A stretch of 38,621 nt of DNA, taken from assembly GCF_000964405.1 (NCBI RefSeq), contig NZ_BANE01000008.1, forward strand, positions 1 through 38,621, written 5' to 3'. The DNA is from Novacetimonas hansenii JCM 7643 (GTDB lineage Bacteria > Pseudomonadota > Alphaproteobacteria > Acetobacterales > Acetobacteraceae). The first letter of the stretch is position 1, and each line of letters begins with the position of its first letter. The position numbers and the translations under genes are program-made. The notes under the pieces were generated by a model. That model ran no database searches, was not told where the DNA came from, and saw only the letters and a list, made by a program, of their open reading frames with translations. Below are positions 9,057 to 17,464 of this stretch, one piece after another.

Positions 9057-9829
9057 CAAAAGACGCCTCCCCCGCCCCCACCACGCCGCATGGCGATCGC
9101 ATCGCCAAGTGGCTGGGACGTTCCGGCGTCGCCAGCCGGCGCGATGCCGAACGGATGATCGAGGAAGGGCGCGTGCGCCTGAATGGCGACATCGTGCGCC
9201 ATCCCGCCACCTTCGTGTCCGATGGCGACATCGTGCAGGTGGATGACAAAGTCATCGCCGCACCCGACCGCACGCGCCTGTGGCGCTATCACAAACCTGA
9301 CGGGCTGGTGACAACCCATCGCGACCCTGATGGTCGCCCCACGGTATTCGCCTCCCTGCCCGAAGGGATGCCGCGCGTCATCAGCGTCGGCCGACTCGAC
9401 CTCAACAGCGAAGGGCTGCTTTTGCTGACGAATGACGGTGAACTGGCGCGCAAGCTGGAACTGCCCAGCAACGGCTGGATCCGTCGCTATCGCGTGCGGG
9501 TCTTTGGCGTGGTGAACGAAGACCAACTGGCCGACCTTGCACAGGGCAGCGTGTTCGAAGGCGTCCATTACGGCCCGATCGAGGCGGCGCTGGATTCCAG
9601 CCGGGGCGACAATGCGTGGCTGACGGTTTCCCTGCGCGAAGGCAAGAACCGCGAAATCCGCAAGGTCATGCGTGGACTGAACCTGCATGTCAGCCGCCTG
9701 ATCCGCACCTCTTATGGCCCGTTCCAGCTTGGCACGCTCGAACGCGAGGAGCTGGAGGAAGTGACCGGCAAGGTGCTGCGTGAACAGGTGCCCGGCCTTG
9801 CCAACCCGCGCCGCAACACGCGGGCGTAA
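9053..9829 (+). CDS. rluB: rRNA pseudouridine synthase, RsuA/RluB family
   Basis: A 258-residue enzyme that isomerises a specific rRNA uridine. An N-terminal S4 RNA-binding domain (RIAKWLGRSGVASRRDAERM and GRVRLNG, about 12-50) precedes the catalytic domain with the signature GRLDLNSEGLLLLTNDG, whose first Asp is the nucleophile. A C-terminal GKNREIRKVM segment is also diagnostic. RsuA, RluB, RluE and RluF share these motifs; I favour RluB because alphaproteobacteria usually keep it beside rsmD, as here. The ATG overlaps the upstream stop by ATGA, and rsmD starts 14 bases after its end. Confidence 0.9.
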   Translation: MTKDASPAPTTPHGDRIAKWLGRSGVASRRDAERMIEEGRVRLNGDIVRHPATFVSDGDIVQVDDKVIAAPDRTRLWRYHKPDGLVTTHRDPDGRPTVFASLPEGMPRVISVGRLDLNSEGLLLLTNDGELARKLELPSNGWIRRYRVRVFGVVNEDQLADLAQGSVFEGVHYGPIEAALDSSRGDNAWLTVSLREGKNREIRKVMRGLNLHVSRLIRTSYGPFQLGTLEREELEEVTGKVLREQVPGLANPRRNTRA

Positions 9830-9843
9830 CGGGCACGACGGGA

Positions 9844-10419
9844 ATGAGGATCGTTGCCGGCCGTTTCCGTGGCCGCGCCCTGCGCGCGCCGCCGGGCCGT
9901 GTCACACGCCCCACCGCCGACCGGGTGCGCCAGGCGCTGTTCGACATGTTGATGCATGCGCCATGGGCCGGACGTGACGTGATGGAGGGCGCGCAGGTGC
10001 TCGACGGATTCGCCGGCACCGGTGGTCTGGGGCTGGAGGCCCTGTCGCGCGGGGCGGCGGCGGCGCTGTTCATCGAAAGCGACCGCAACGCGCTGTCGGC
10101 CCTGCGTGACAATATCGCCGCGTGCGGGGCGCAGCCCATGGCGCAGGTCCGGACATGGAACATGACGCGCCTGCCCCCACGCGAGGCGGCAACCCCGGCG
10201 GGGCTGGTGTTCCTTGACCCCCCTTATGGCCGCGACCTGCCCGCCGCCGCACTCGCCACGCTTGAACGGGGGGGATGGATCGCACCGGGCGCGCTGCTGA
10301 TCGTGGAAACAGCCGCCGACGAAATCCCGCCCGTCGCCCCCGAACGCCTGCTGGCGCAGCGCGAACATGGTGCGGCACGGCTGTCGGTCTGGCGGCACGA
10401 GGACGCCACGGGACGATAA
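9844..10419 (+). CDS. rsmD: 16S rRNA (guanine-966-N2) methyltransferase
   Basis: A 191-residue SAM-dependent methyltransferase acting on G966 of 16S rRNA in the 30S subunit. It begins with MRIVAGRFRGR and RPTADRVRQALFDML, typical of RsmD. The SAM motif I is LDGFAGTGGLGLEALSRG, the acidic strand is FIESD, and the target-base motif is DPPYG. Length is normal for the family. It follows rluB by 14 bases in the same operon, so both rRNA modifiers are probably made together. An exactly equivalent pairing is common in this class. Confidence 0.94.
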   Translation: MRIVAGRFRGRALRAPPGRVTRPTADRVRQALFDMLMHAPWAGRDVMEGAQVLDGFAGTGGLGLEALSRGAAAALFIESDRNALSALRDNIAACGAQPMAQVRTWNMTRLPPREAATPAGLVFLDPPYGRDLPAAALATLERGGWIAPGALLIVETAADEIPPVAPERLLAQREHGAARLSVWRHEDATGR

Positions 10420-10530
10420 TTTCGTCCATAAAAGGCGCAACCGCCCTTCTGTCACGCGCCATGGCCGCGTTATAGTCCCACGGATGTGGGCGCATGGCGT
10501 CATGCCCGCCCCTTTGCGCCCAGAGTTTTC

Positions 10531-13482
10531 ATGACGGCCACACCCCGGCAACCTGCATGCCGCGATGTCATGGCCACACAAGCAGGATACGGATTTTTGG
10601 CGATCCCCGGCCGTTTCATCCCCGAGTCCCTGACATCCGGCCCCACACGGACCCGGCTGCTGCGGCGTCTTGCCGAAACGGGCGGGGTGGCGTTGTGGAT
10701 GCTGGCGCTGGCGCTGATAGCCGCCTTGTGGAGTTATGATCCGCGCGATTCCTCGGCCAATACCTCCAGCGCGCAGGCCCCCACCAACCTGCTGGGCACG
10801 GTCGGGGCATATGTGTCGGACTTCCTGTTGCAGAACATGGGCGTCACCAGCGCACTGGTCATCCTCGCGCTGATCGCATGGGGATGGCGTATCATCCGCC
10901 ATAATGGCGTGGGCTCCGGGCTGATCCGCGTGGCCGCGCTGCTGGCGGCGATGCCGGTCCTGTCCGCCCTGCTGGCGGCCGTGCCGATCATGTTCCCCGC
11001 CGTCCCCAATCCGCAATGGCCGGCCGATTCCGGGCCAGGTGGGGCGGTGGGGCTGTCGCTGGCGCATATGGCGCTCCAGGCCGGGGTCAGCATGATGGGT
11101 GCGTGGGGACGGCCCATCATGTGGCTGCTGGGCCTTGTTCTGGCCCTGCTGCTGATCCCGCTGGCACTGGCGCTGTCACTGTCGGAATGGCGCGCGATCG
11201 GGCGCGCGCTGCGCATGGTGGGACGCCAGCCCGTCCGCCTTGCGGGCGGGGCGCATACCCTTGCGGGCAACATGCGCGCACGGGTGCAGGCCTCGCGCAG
11301 CGACCCTGCCCCCACCATTACGGACGCGCCCCCCCGGGCGCGTGACAGCCTTGCCGACGCCCTGCCTGAAGAGGACATCCCCCTTCCCCGCCGCATGGAG
11401 CCCGAGGCAGCCCCCCGTGCGCCGGACCCGGCCTATCCCGTGACGACGCACGCCCCCGTGCAGGCGCCTGCCCCCGCTGTACCCGATACCACGCCCGCGC
11501 GGGCCATGACGCCACCACCGCCCGTGCCGCTACCTGCGACCTCACGCTCGCTAAGCGTACGTGACGCCGCGCCACCGCCACTGCCCCCCGCACGGGAAAC
11601 AGCCACACAGCCCGAACCCGCAGCCAGCCTGCCCGCATCCCCCATGCAGGGCCGGGTGTCGATCGGCACGAACTGGGTCCATCCGCCAGGCATGGAGGAG
11701 GATATTTCCCCGCCGCTGCTGGTGAATCCGTCGGAACCGCAGGACCTTGCCCCCTGGCACGAGGACACGCCCACACCGGCGACGACATTCGCCCCGCCGA
11801 TCGACACCCCGTCACAACCCGAACGACCAACCCTGCTGGGACGTCTGTTCAGCGGGGGCGCCACGCGCCCACCCGCGCCCCCCGTGTCCGAAGACCTGCC
11901 ACCGGCGGCCCCGCCGACGGGTACGACCACCGCACCGATGGGCGAACGCTATGACGCACCGCAGCAGCATACATGGCAGTTGCCGCCCCTCTCTCTCCTT
12001 CGGCCCCCACCGTCACATGCCACCACCGGCCCGACGGAAGAGCTGCTGAAGGCGAACGCCGCGCACCTTGTCACCATCTTGTCCGAATACGGCGTGCAGG
12101 GGGAAATCAGGACCTATCACGCAGGCCCGGTCGTCACCCTGTTCGAACTGATGCCCGCGCCTGGCATCCGTGCCGCGCGCGTCATCGGGCTTGCGGATGA
12201 TGTCGCACGCTCCCTTTCGGTGCTGAGCGTGCGTATCGCCACGGTGCCGGGACGCAATGTCATCGGGATCGAGGTGCCCAATACCCGCCGCGACACGGTC
12301 TATTTCTCCGAACTGCTGCGCGACGACCGCTGGGTGCATGCCCGCGCGCGCCTGAACCTCGCGCTGGGCAAGGATATTGCGGGGGAACCTGTCTATAGCG
12401 ACCTTGGTTCCATGCCACACCTGATGATCGCGGGCACCACCGGGTCGGGCAAGTCGGTGGGCGTGAACGCCATGATCCTGTCACTGCTGTACCGGCTGTC
12501 ACCGGATCAGTGCCGGCTGATCCTGATCGACCCCAAGATCCTTGAATTCTCGATCTATGAGGGCATTCCCCACCTGATGACGCCGGTGGTGACGGAACCG
12601 GCCAAGGCGGTCGCGGCCCTGAAATGGACCGTACGCGAAATGGACCGCCGTTACCGCGCCATGGCGCACCTGCAGGTCCGCAACATCGCCAGTTATAACG
12701 AACGTGTGGCCGAGGCGCGCGCCCGGGGCGAAATCGTGACCCGGCGCGTGCAGACGGGATATGACCCCGAAACGGGCAAGCCGACATTCGAAGAACAGCA
12801 ACTCGCACTTGACGCCCTGCCCTATATCGTCGTGATCGTGGACGAGATGGCGGACCTGATGATCGTCGCGGGCAAGGAAATCGAGGCCCTGCTGCAACGC
12901 CTGGCGCAAAAGGCCCGCGCGGCGGGCATTCACCTGATCATCGCGACACAGCGCCCGTCCGTCGATGTCATCACCGGCACCATCAAGGCGAACTTCCCGA
13001 CGCGCATCTCCTTTCAGGTCATCAGCAAATTCGACAGCCGCACCATCCTTGGCGAACAGGGGGCGGAACAGTTGCTGGGGCGTGGTGACATGCTGTTCAT
13101 GCAGGCGGGGGGCCGCATCACGCGCGTCCATGGTCCCTTCGTCGATGATAGCGAAGTAGAGGCCGTGGTTGCCTTCCTGCGCGCGCAGGGGGAGCCCATC
13201 TATGACGATGAAGTCATCTCCGCCCAGGACGAGGACGGGGGTGGCCGCGCCATTGGCGGCGGCGCAGGCGGGAACGAGGAAGACAGCCTGTTCGGACAGG
13301 CGGTGGAGCTTGTCGCGCGCGAAGGCAAGGCGTCCACGTCCTTTATCCAGCGCCATCTTTCGATCGGCTATAACCGCGCGGCCAAGATCATCGAGCAGAT
13401 GGAGAAAGAAGGCCTCGTCAGCGAAGCCAACCATGTCGGCCGTCGCGAGGTATTGATGCGCAAGACCGCCGACGACGAATGA
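10531..13482 (+). CDS. ftsK: DNA translocase FtsK
   Basis: A 983-residue septal DNA pump that clears and aligns chromosome termini at division. About four membrane helices occupy the first 190 residues. A Pro/Ala-rich linker follows to about 480, then the alpha/beta RecA-like motor, with Walker A GTTGSGKS near 635 and Walker B VVIVDEMADLM near 765. The C-terminal winged-helix gamma domain contains STSFIQRHLSIGYNRAAKIIEQ and reads KOPS-like sites. ATG at 10531 is chosen, though no strong ribosome site is seen; a GTG at 10486 or ATG at 10570 are possible. Its TGA overlaps the next ATG. Its presence near parAB/parS matches a chromosome-maintenance neighbourhood but not one operon. Confidence 0.95.
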   Translation: MTATPRQPACRDVMATQAGYGFLAIPGRFIPESLTSGPTRTRLLRRLAETGGVALWMLALALIAALWSYDPRDSSANTSSAQAPTNLLGTVGAYVSDFLLQNMGVTSALVILALIAWGWRIIRHNGVGSGLIRVAALLAAMPVLSALLAAVPIMFPAVPNPQWPADSGPGGAVGLSLAHMALQAGVSMMGAWGRPIMWLLGLVLALLLIPLALALSLSEWRAIGRALRMVGRQPVRLAGGAHTLAGNMRARVQASRSDPAPTITDAPPRARDSLADALPEEDIPLPRRMEPEAAPRAPDPAYPVTTHAPVQAPAPAVPDTTPARAMTPPPPVPLPATSRSLSVRDAAPPPLPPARETATQPEPAASLPASPMQGRVSIGTNWVHPPGMEEDISPPLLVNPSEPQDLAPWHEDTPTPATTFAPPIDTPSQPERPTLLGRLFSGGATRPPAPPVSEDLPPAAPPTGTTTAPMGERYDAPQQHTWQLPPLSLLRPPPSHATTGPTEELLKANAAHLVTILSEYGVQGEIRTYHAGPVVTLFELMPAPGIRAARVIGLADDVARSLSVLSVRIATVPGRNVIGIEVPNTRRDTVYFSELLRDDRWVHARARLNLALGKDIAGEPVYSDLGSMPHLMIAGTTGSGKSVGVNAMILSLLYRLSPDQCRLILIDPKILEFSIYEGIPHLMTPVVTEPAKAVAALKWTVREMDRRYRAMAHLQVRNIASYNERVAEARARGEIVTRRVQTGYDPETGKPTFEEQQLALDALPYIVVIVDEMADLMIVAGKEIEALLQRLAQKARAAGIHLIIATQRPSVDVITGTIKANFPTRISFQVISKFDSRTILGEQGAEQLLGRGDMLFMQAGGRITRVHGPFVDDSEVEAVVAFLRAQGEPIYDDEVISAQDEDGGGRAIGGGAGGNEEDSLFGQAVELVAREGKASTSFIQRHLSIGYNRAAKIIEQMEKEGLVSEANHVGRREVLMRKTADDE

Positions 13483-14360
13483 AACCCCGCAGACCCGCCA
13501 TCCCCCGCGTCACATCCCCCGCCCCGCGTGCTGTCACGCGTGCTGTATCGGACCGCAACGACGGGGAACTGCCCTTCCCTGTCCTGCTGCGGACGCGGCA
13601 CTTCATCGTGATCGACAAGCCCCCGGGCCTGCCCGCCCATGCGGGTCGCGCGGGCGGGCCAAGCGTGGAAGACGCGTTCGCCCTGATGTCACGCCATCGC
13701 AACGGGCCATGGCTGGCGCACCGGCTGGATCGTGACACATCGGGGTGCCTGCTGGTGGCATTGCGCAAACAGGCGCTGATCGCGGCACAGGAATGTTTCG
13801 CCAGTGGCCGGACCACCAAGGTGTACTGGGCCATCACCCATGGCCATCCCACAGCGGGGCATGGGGTGGTCGATGCCCCGCTGCTGCGGCGGGCGGAACG
13901 CGGGCAATGGCGGATGGAGATCACGCCCGACGGGCAGGACGCCCGCACGGCGTGGCGGTGCCTCGCACGCGGCCACATGCCCGATGGCAGCCCGGCAAGC
14001 TGGCTTGAACTGCGGCTGGAGACGGGGCGCACCCACCAGGCACGGGTGCATTGCGCGGCACTGGGTTGCCCGGTGATGGGGGATGGTCAATATGGTCGGG
14101 CGGACGGAAAGTCGCTACATCTGATGAGCCGTGAACTGTACCTGCCCCTTGACCCACCCATCCATGCCATCGCCCCGCCACCAGCCCATATGTGCCTGAC
14201 CGCACGACAGGCGGGATGGACGCTGGCATGTCCGCCGGCCATCACACATGCCGTAACCAGAGCGCATATAACCGAACCACCCGCCGCCATGGCCCTGCGG
14301 GACAATGCCCCCACCCACGCGCAACATCCCGGCCATGACGTGCCCGCCACCACGCCCTGA
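13479..14360 (+). CDS. RNA pseudouridine synthase, RluA family
   Basis: A 293-residue RluA-type enzyme with no N-terminal S4 domain. VIDKPPGLPAHAG at about 43-55 and the catalytic signature AHRLDRDTSGCLLVA around 88-102, with its invariant Asp, are present, as are RTHQARVH and MGDGQYG near the C-terminal half. Targets of this family include 23S rRNA positions and tRNA U32; the one used here cannot be assigned. The last 40 or so residues (after LACPPAITHA) are low complexity and His/Ala/Pro-rich, unlike a conserved tail. The ATG overlaps the ftsK stop (ATGA), and a GTG-started gene follows 23 bases later. Confidence 0.87.
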   Translation: MKPRRPAIPRVTSPAPRAVTRAVSDRNDGELPFPVLLRTRHFIVIDKPPGLPAHAGRAGGPSVEDAFALMSRHRNGPWLAHRLDRDTSGCLLVALRKQALIAAQECFASGRTTKVYWAITHGHPTAGHGVVDAPLLRRAERGQWRMEITPDGQDARTAWRCLARGHMPDGSPASWLELRLETGRTHQARVHCAALGCPVMGDGQYGRADGKSLHLMSRELYLPLDPPIHAIAPPPAHMCLTARQAGWTLACPPAITHAVTRAHITEPPAAMALRDNAPTHAQHPGHDVPATTP

Positions 14361-14383
14361 CGCGCGCCATTACGGAGAACCCC

Positions 14384-16474
14384 GTGTTTGCCCACCAGCT
14401 CACCGAAGGTCTGATCCGGGTCCTTGAACGTCCCGATCTGCGCGTTATCGCCGGTTCGCGGCGCATCAGCCTGTCGCCTGACCTGCCCGTTCCCTTCCGC
14501 GTCACCGATACGGGGCATGTCCTGCTGGGCGCGGCATGTCTGGGCAATGGGGATCACAGCGCATTTTACCTGCGCCATGCGCTCGAACTGGCGCATCTGC
14601 TGGAGGTTGCCCCCCGCCACCCCGTCATCGCCGCCCTGTGCGCGGCGCGGACGGCGGCACTGTTTCACGGGCTGGACGTCACATGCGACGCCCCCACCAC
14701 CACGGTCGCGGGGCCGCTGCCGGCGTGGATCGACATCATGGCAGCAGACCACCTGCCCCCCCCTGCCGTCCTGCATGAGGTCTGGCTGTCCGTGGCACCA
14801 TGCCAGCCCGCGCCCGCCGATACGCCCGACATCGCGGCCATACATGCGCGCATGCAGGCAGTGTGGCCGTGGACCGGGCCGACCGAAACACTGATGGCCC
14901 TGGGCGGCGATGCACGGCTGAGTATCGACCCCACGACCGGCCTGAACCATTATGGCTGTTCACACCGGCCGCGCCCGTGGGCGGTCACATTCGCCTCATC
15001 CACCGCGTCCTCGCTCTCCGAACGTGGCTTTGCCGGGGCGGAGGCGGCGCGCCTGCGCCTGATCGCCGCCGCCCTGTCGGACCCGCATGCCGATGTGCCT
15101 GCCGCCCTGACGACGGAAATCCATGACGGAATCGCACGGTATTTCGGCCTGCGCGGGGATGAGGGGATCATCCTTGCCCCCTCTGGCACGGACTGCGAGC
15201 TTTATGCACTGGCGCTGGCGGCGCTGGCGCCGGGGGGACGTGCGGTCAGCAATATCCTGATCGCGCCGGAAGAAACCGGAAGCGGCGTGCCTCTGGCCGC
15301 ACGCGGATGCCATTTCGCCAATGATACCGCGCTGGGTCACATGGTGCCAAAGGGGCACCTGATCGCGGGATTCCCCGATGATACGCAGGTGATCGACCTG
15401 CCGATGCGTGACGCACGCGGGCAACAGATCCCGCTGGCGCAGGTCGATGCGGACTGCCTGCGCGTGGCGCGCGCGGAACTGGCACGCGGGCGGCATATCC
15501 TGCTGCATCGCCTTGACCTGTCAAAAACCGGGCTGCTCGCCCCGCAGATGGAAACACTCGATACCCTCATCGCCACGGCCGCGGCCGGGCAGGTGGATGT
15601 GGTGGTCGATGCCTGCCAGACGCGACTCGACCCCGTGCGGGTACGCGACTACCTCGACCGGGGGTGGATGGTGATGGTCACGGGGTCCAAGTTCTTTACG
15701 GGGCCGCCGTTCTGCGGGGCGGTCCTGCTGCCTGCGCCGGTCATGGCGCGCCTGTCGGGCACGCCCCTGCCGACGGGGCTGGCGCAATACACCCATCAGG
15801 CGGCATGGCCTGCGGGACGCGCGCGCATGGTGCTGCCGACGGGGCACAATATCGGGTTGAGCCTGCGCTGGCAGGCGGCCCTTGCGGAAATGGCCGCCCT
15901 GTCGGAGGTGCCACGCGCCACCGTCACGCAACGTCTGCGGACATTCCTGTCGGCGGCACGCGACGCCATCACGCATAATCCCGACCTGTGCCTGTTGCCC
16001 CCTGTTGCCCCGCGCCGACCACCACTGGCCGATGCATGGGATGATGCCGCGACGATCCTGTCCTTTTTCGTGCGCGCACATGATGCACATGACACCTTCC
16101 GCCCGCTGGCGCTGGCACAGGCGCGCAGGCTTTATGTATGGCTCAATACCGACCTATCGACCGTCATCCCCACCGGTGACGGGGATGAACGCCGCCTTGC
16201 GGCACTGTTGTGCCATGTGGGACAGCCGGTGCCGCTTGCACATCCGGCGCTGGGCGGGGAACTGGCCGGGGCGTTGCGCATTTCGGCGGGCGCGCGTCTG
16301 GTTTCGGGCGAGCCCTCGCATGACGGTATGGACAGCCGACGCCGGATGGAGCGCGAAACACGCGATGTCCGTCGTGTGGTGGAAAAAATCAGCCTGATCC
16401 TGCGCCACTGGCCCACCATCGCCGCCCATGACCCGCATCCGACCTACATGCCGCATCACCTGGAGCAGGGATGA
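14384..16474 (+). CDS. Unassigned PLP-dependent fold-type I enzyme, 696 aa
   Basis: A long protein with a fold-type I aminotransferase/lyase core at about residues 180-620. TVVVDACQ-like sequence with Asp409 would contact the pyridine nitrogen, and MVTGSKFFTGPPFCG carries probable Schiff-base Lys436. An earlier stretch, GGDARLSIDPTTGLNHYGCS followed by SSTASSLSERGF (about 169-212), lies where substrate-loop residues could be. A roughly 165-residue N-terminal region (residues 1-165) shows no motif I know. The core most resembles class V aminotransferases or cysteine desulfurases, but the Cys-containing active-site loop is not identifiable. The reaction is unknown. The start is GTG at 14384 with GGAG eight bases upstream; ATG alternatives are internal. 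A cloverleaf repeat begins four bases after the stop. Confidence 0.8.
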   Translation: MFAHQLTEGLIRVLERPDLRVIAGSRRISLSPDLPVPFRVTDTGHVLLGAACLGNGDHSAFYLRHALELAHLLEVAPRHPVIAALCAARTAALFHGLDVTCDAPTTTVAGPLPAWIDIMAADHLPPPAVLHEVWLSVAPCQPAPADTPDIAAIHARMQAVWPWTGPTETLMALGGDARLSIDPTTGLNHYGCSHRPRPWAVTFASSTASSLSERGFAGAEAARLRLIAAALSDPHADVPAALTTEIHDGIARYFGLRGDEGIILAPSGTDCELYALALAALAPGGRAVSNILIAPEETGSGVPLAARGCHFANDTALGHMVPKGHLIAGFPDDTQVIDLPMRDARGQQIPLAQVDADCLRVARAELARGRHILLHRLDLSKTGLLAPQMETLDTLIATAAAGQVDVVVDACQTRLDPVRVRDYLDRGWMVMVTGSKFFTGPPFCGAVLLPAPVMARLSGTPLPTGLAQYTHQAAWPAGRARMVLPTGHNIGLSLRWQAALAEMAALSEVPRATVTQRLRTFLSAARDAITHNPDLCLLPPVAPRRPPLADAWDDAATILSFFVRAHDAHDTFRPLALAQARRLYVWLNTDLSTVIPTGDGDERRLAALLCHVGQPVPLAHPALGGELAGALRISAGARLVSGEPSHDGMDSRRRMERETRDVRRVVEKISLILRHWPTIAAHDPHPTYMPHHLEQG

Positions 16475-16478
16475 AAAT

Positions 16479-16557
16479 GAAAGTTTTTGGGTGTCGCCTC
16501 TTTTCAAAAAGGCGACGTCTTTCAAAGCTTTTTGAAAAAAGCTTTACCAAAAACTTC
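16479..16557. repeat. Cloverleaf-type intergenic repeat, complete copy B
   Basis: The outer arms are GAAAGTTTTTGG (16479-16490) and CCAAAAACTTC (16547-16557). They enclose hairpin 1, GTCGCC/GGCGAC around an A/T-rich loop, and hairpin 2, AAAGCTTTTT/AAAAAAGCTTT. The element sits immediately after the stop of the PLP enzyme and could end its transcript. Confidence 0.75.
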
Positions 16558-16609
16558 TGAATTCAGCTTAACCCCGATGCCCTGCAGACGCTTTTATCTC
16601 TCCAGAAAC

Positions 16610-16661
16610 AGGGGGCAGGAACCTGTGCTCCCTGCCGGGTCCGGGCAGAGCCCGGTTTTTT
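16610..16661 (+). terminator. Intrinsic terminator in GC-rich repeat
   Basis: CCGGGC (16641-16646) and GCCCGG (16650-16655) form a tight stem with loop AGA, followed by six T residues. The preceding TGCTCCCTGCCGGGTCCGGG is shared with the repeat units at 27679 and 27839. It ends the plus-strand run beginning near 8.1 kb, downstream of the PLP enzyme. Confidence 0.8.
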
Positions 16662-16704
16662 CTTCGCTGTTTCGTACACTCACACGTCACGCTGACAAAA
16701 GCCT

Positions 16705-17388
16705 ATGGAGACCCCTGCCCTCATGTCGCAGAATCACGGTAATTTCCTCGACACCCCGCAATTGCAGAAGGGGGTTACGCGGTTCTGGCTGATCCGCCAC
16801 GCCATCGTTGAACAGAACGCGCGCAGGCACCTGTATGGTGCGATGGATGTGCCGCTATGCCCCGACAGCCTTGTCGCGCAACGCCCGATGTACGAGACGC
16901 TGGCCCGTCGCCTGCCGCATCCGGCATTATGGTTCACCTCCCCCCTTGGTCGGGCGCAGCAGACGGCGCAGGCCATCCAGCAGGCCGGATATGGCATGCA
17001 GGCCAGCCGGATCGAACCGGGTTTTACCGAACAGTCGATGGGCGAATGGCACGGCACGACACATGACCGCCTGCCGGAAAAACTGGCGGTGCCGGCGCAT
17101 CCGTTCTGGTCCGTGGGGGCCACGGAACAGCCACCGGGTGGCGAAAGCATGGTGCAGGTCTGCGCCCGCGTCGGTGCGGCGCTGGATCGTATGTCGCGTG
17201 AATATGCGGGACAGGACATGGTGGTCGTCAGCCATGGCGGGGCGATCCGCGGGGCGTTGGCGCATGCGTTGCATGTCCATGCGCATACGGCACTGCATTT
17301 TTCGGTCCAGAACCTGTCACTTAGCGTCATAGAACACCTGCGCGAGGGATGGCGCGTCGTCAATGTGAACGAACTGCCTCTGGCCTGA
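16705..17388 (+). CDS. Histidine phosphatase family protein (phosphoglycerate mutase-like)
   Basis: A 227-residue branch 1 histidine phosphatase. The catalytic motif is LIRHAIVEQN (Arg31, His32), a variant of RHGxT/RHGE. The second signature, VVVSHGGAIRG, holds the other active-site His, and SPLGRAQQTAQAI is the usual central Arg-containing block. Such enzymes dephosphorylate small metabolites; CobC (alpha-ribazole phosphatase) and GpmB-like proteins look similar. No cobalamin gene is nearby to favour CobC. Start ATG at 16705 or 16723 (GGAG upstream) cannot be decided. It is downstream of an intrinsic terminator, so it probably has its own promoter. maeA begins 76 bases later in the same direction. 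Confidence 0.85.
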   Translation: METPALMSQNHGNFLDTPQLQKGVTRFWLIRHAIVEQNARRHLYGAMDVPLCPDSLVAQRPMYETLARRLPHPALWFTSPLGRAQQTAQAIQQAGYGMQASRIEPGFTEQSMGEWHGTTHDRLPEKLAVPAHPFWSVGATEQPPGGESMVQVCARVGAALDRMSREYAGQDMVVVSHGGAIRGALAHALHVHAHTALHFSVQNLSLSVIEHLREGWRVVNVNELPLA

Positions 17389-17464
17389 CCCGTTCCATGT
17401 GCGGCATGCTCGGCTGTTATATCATGGCCCGTTGCCTGCTTTCCATTGCCGGAGACCGCACATC

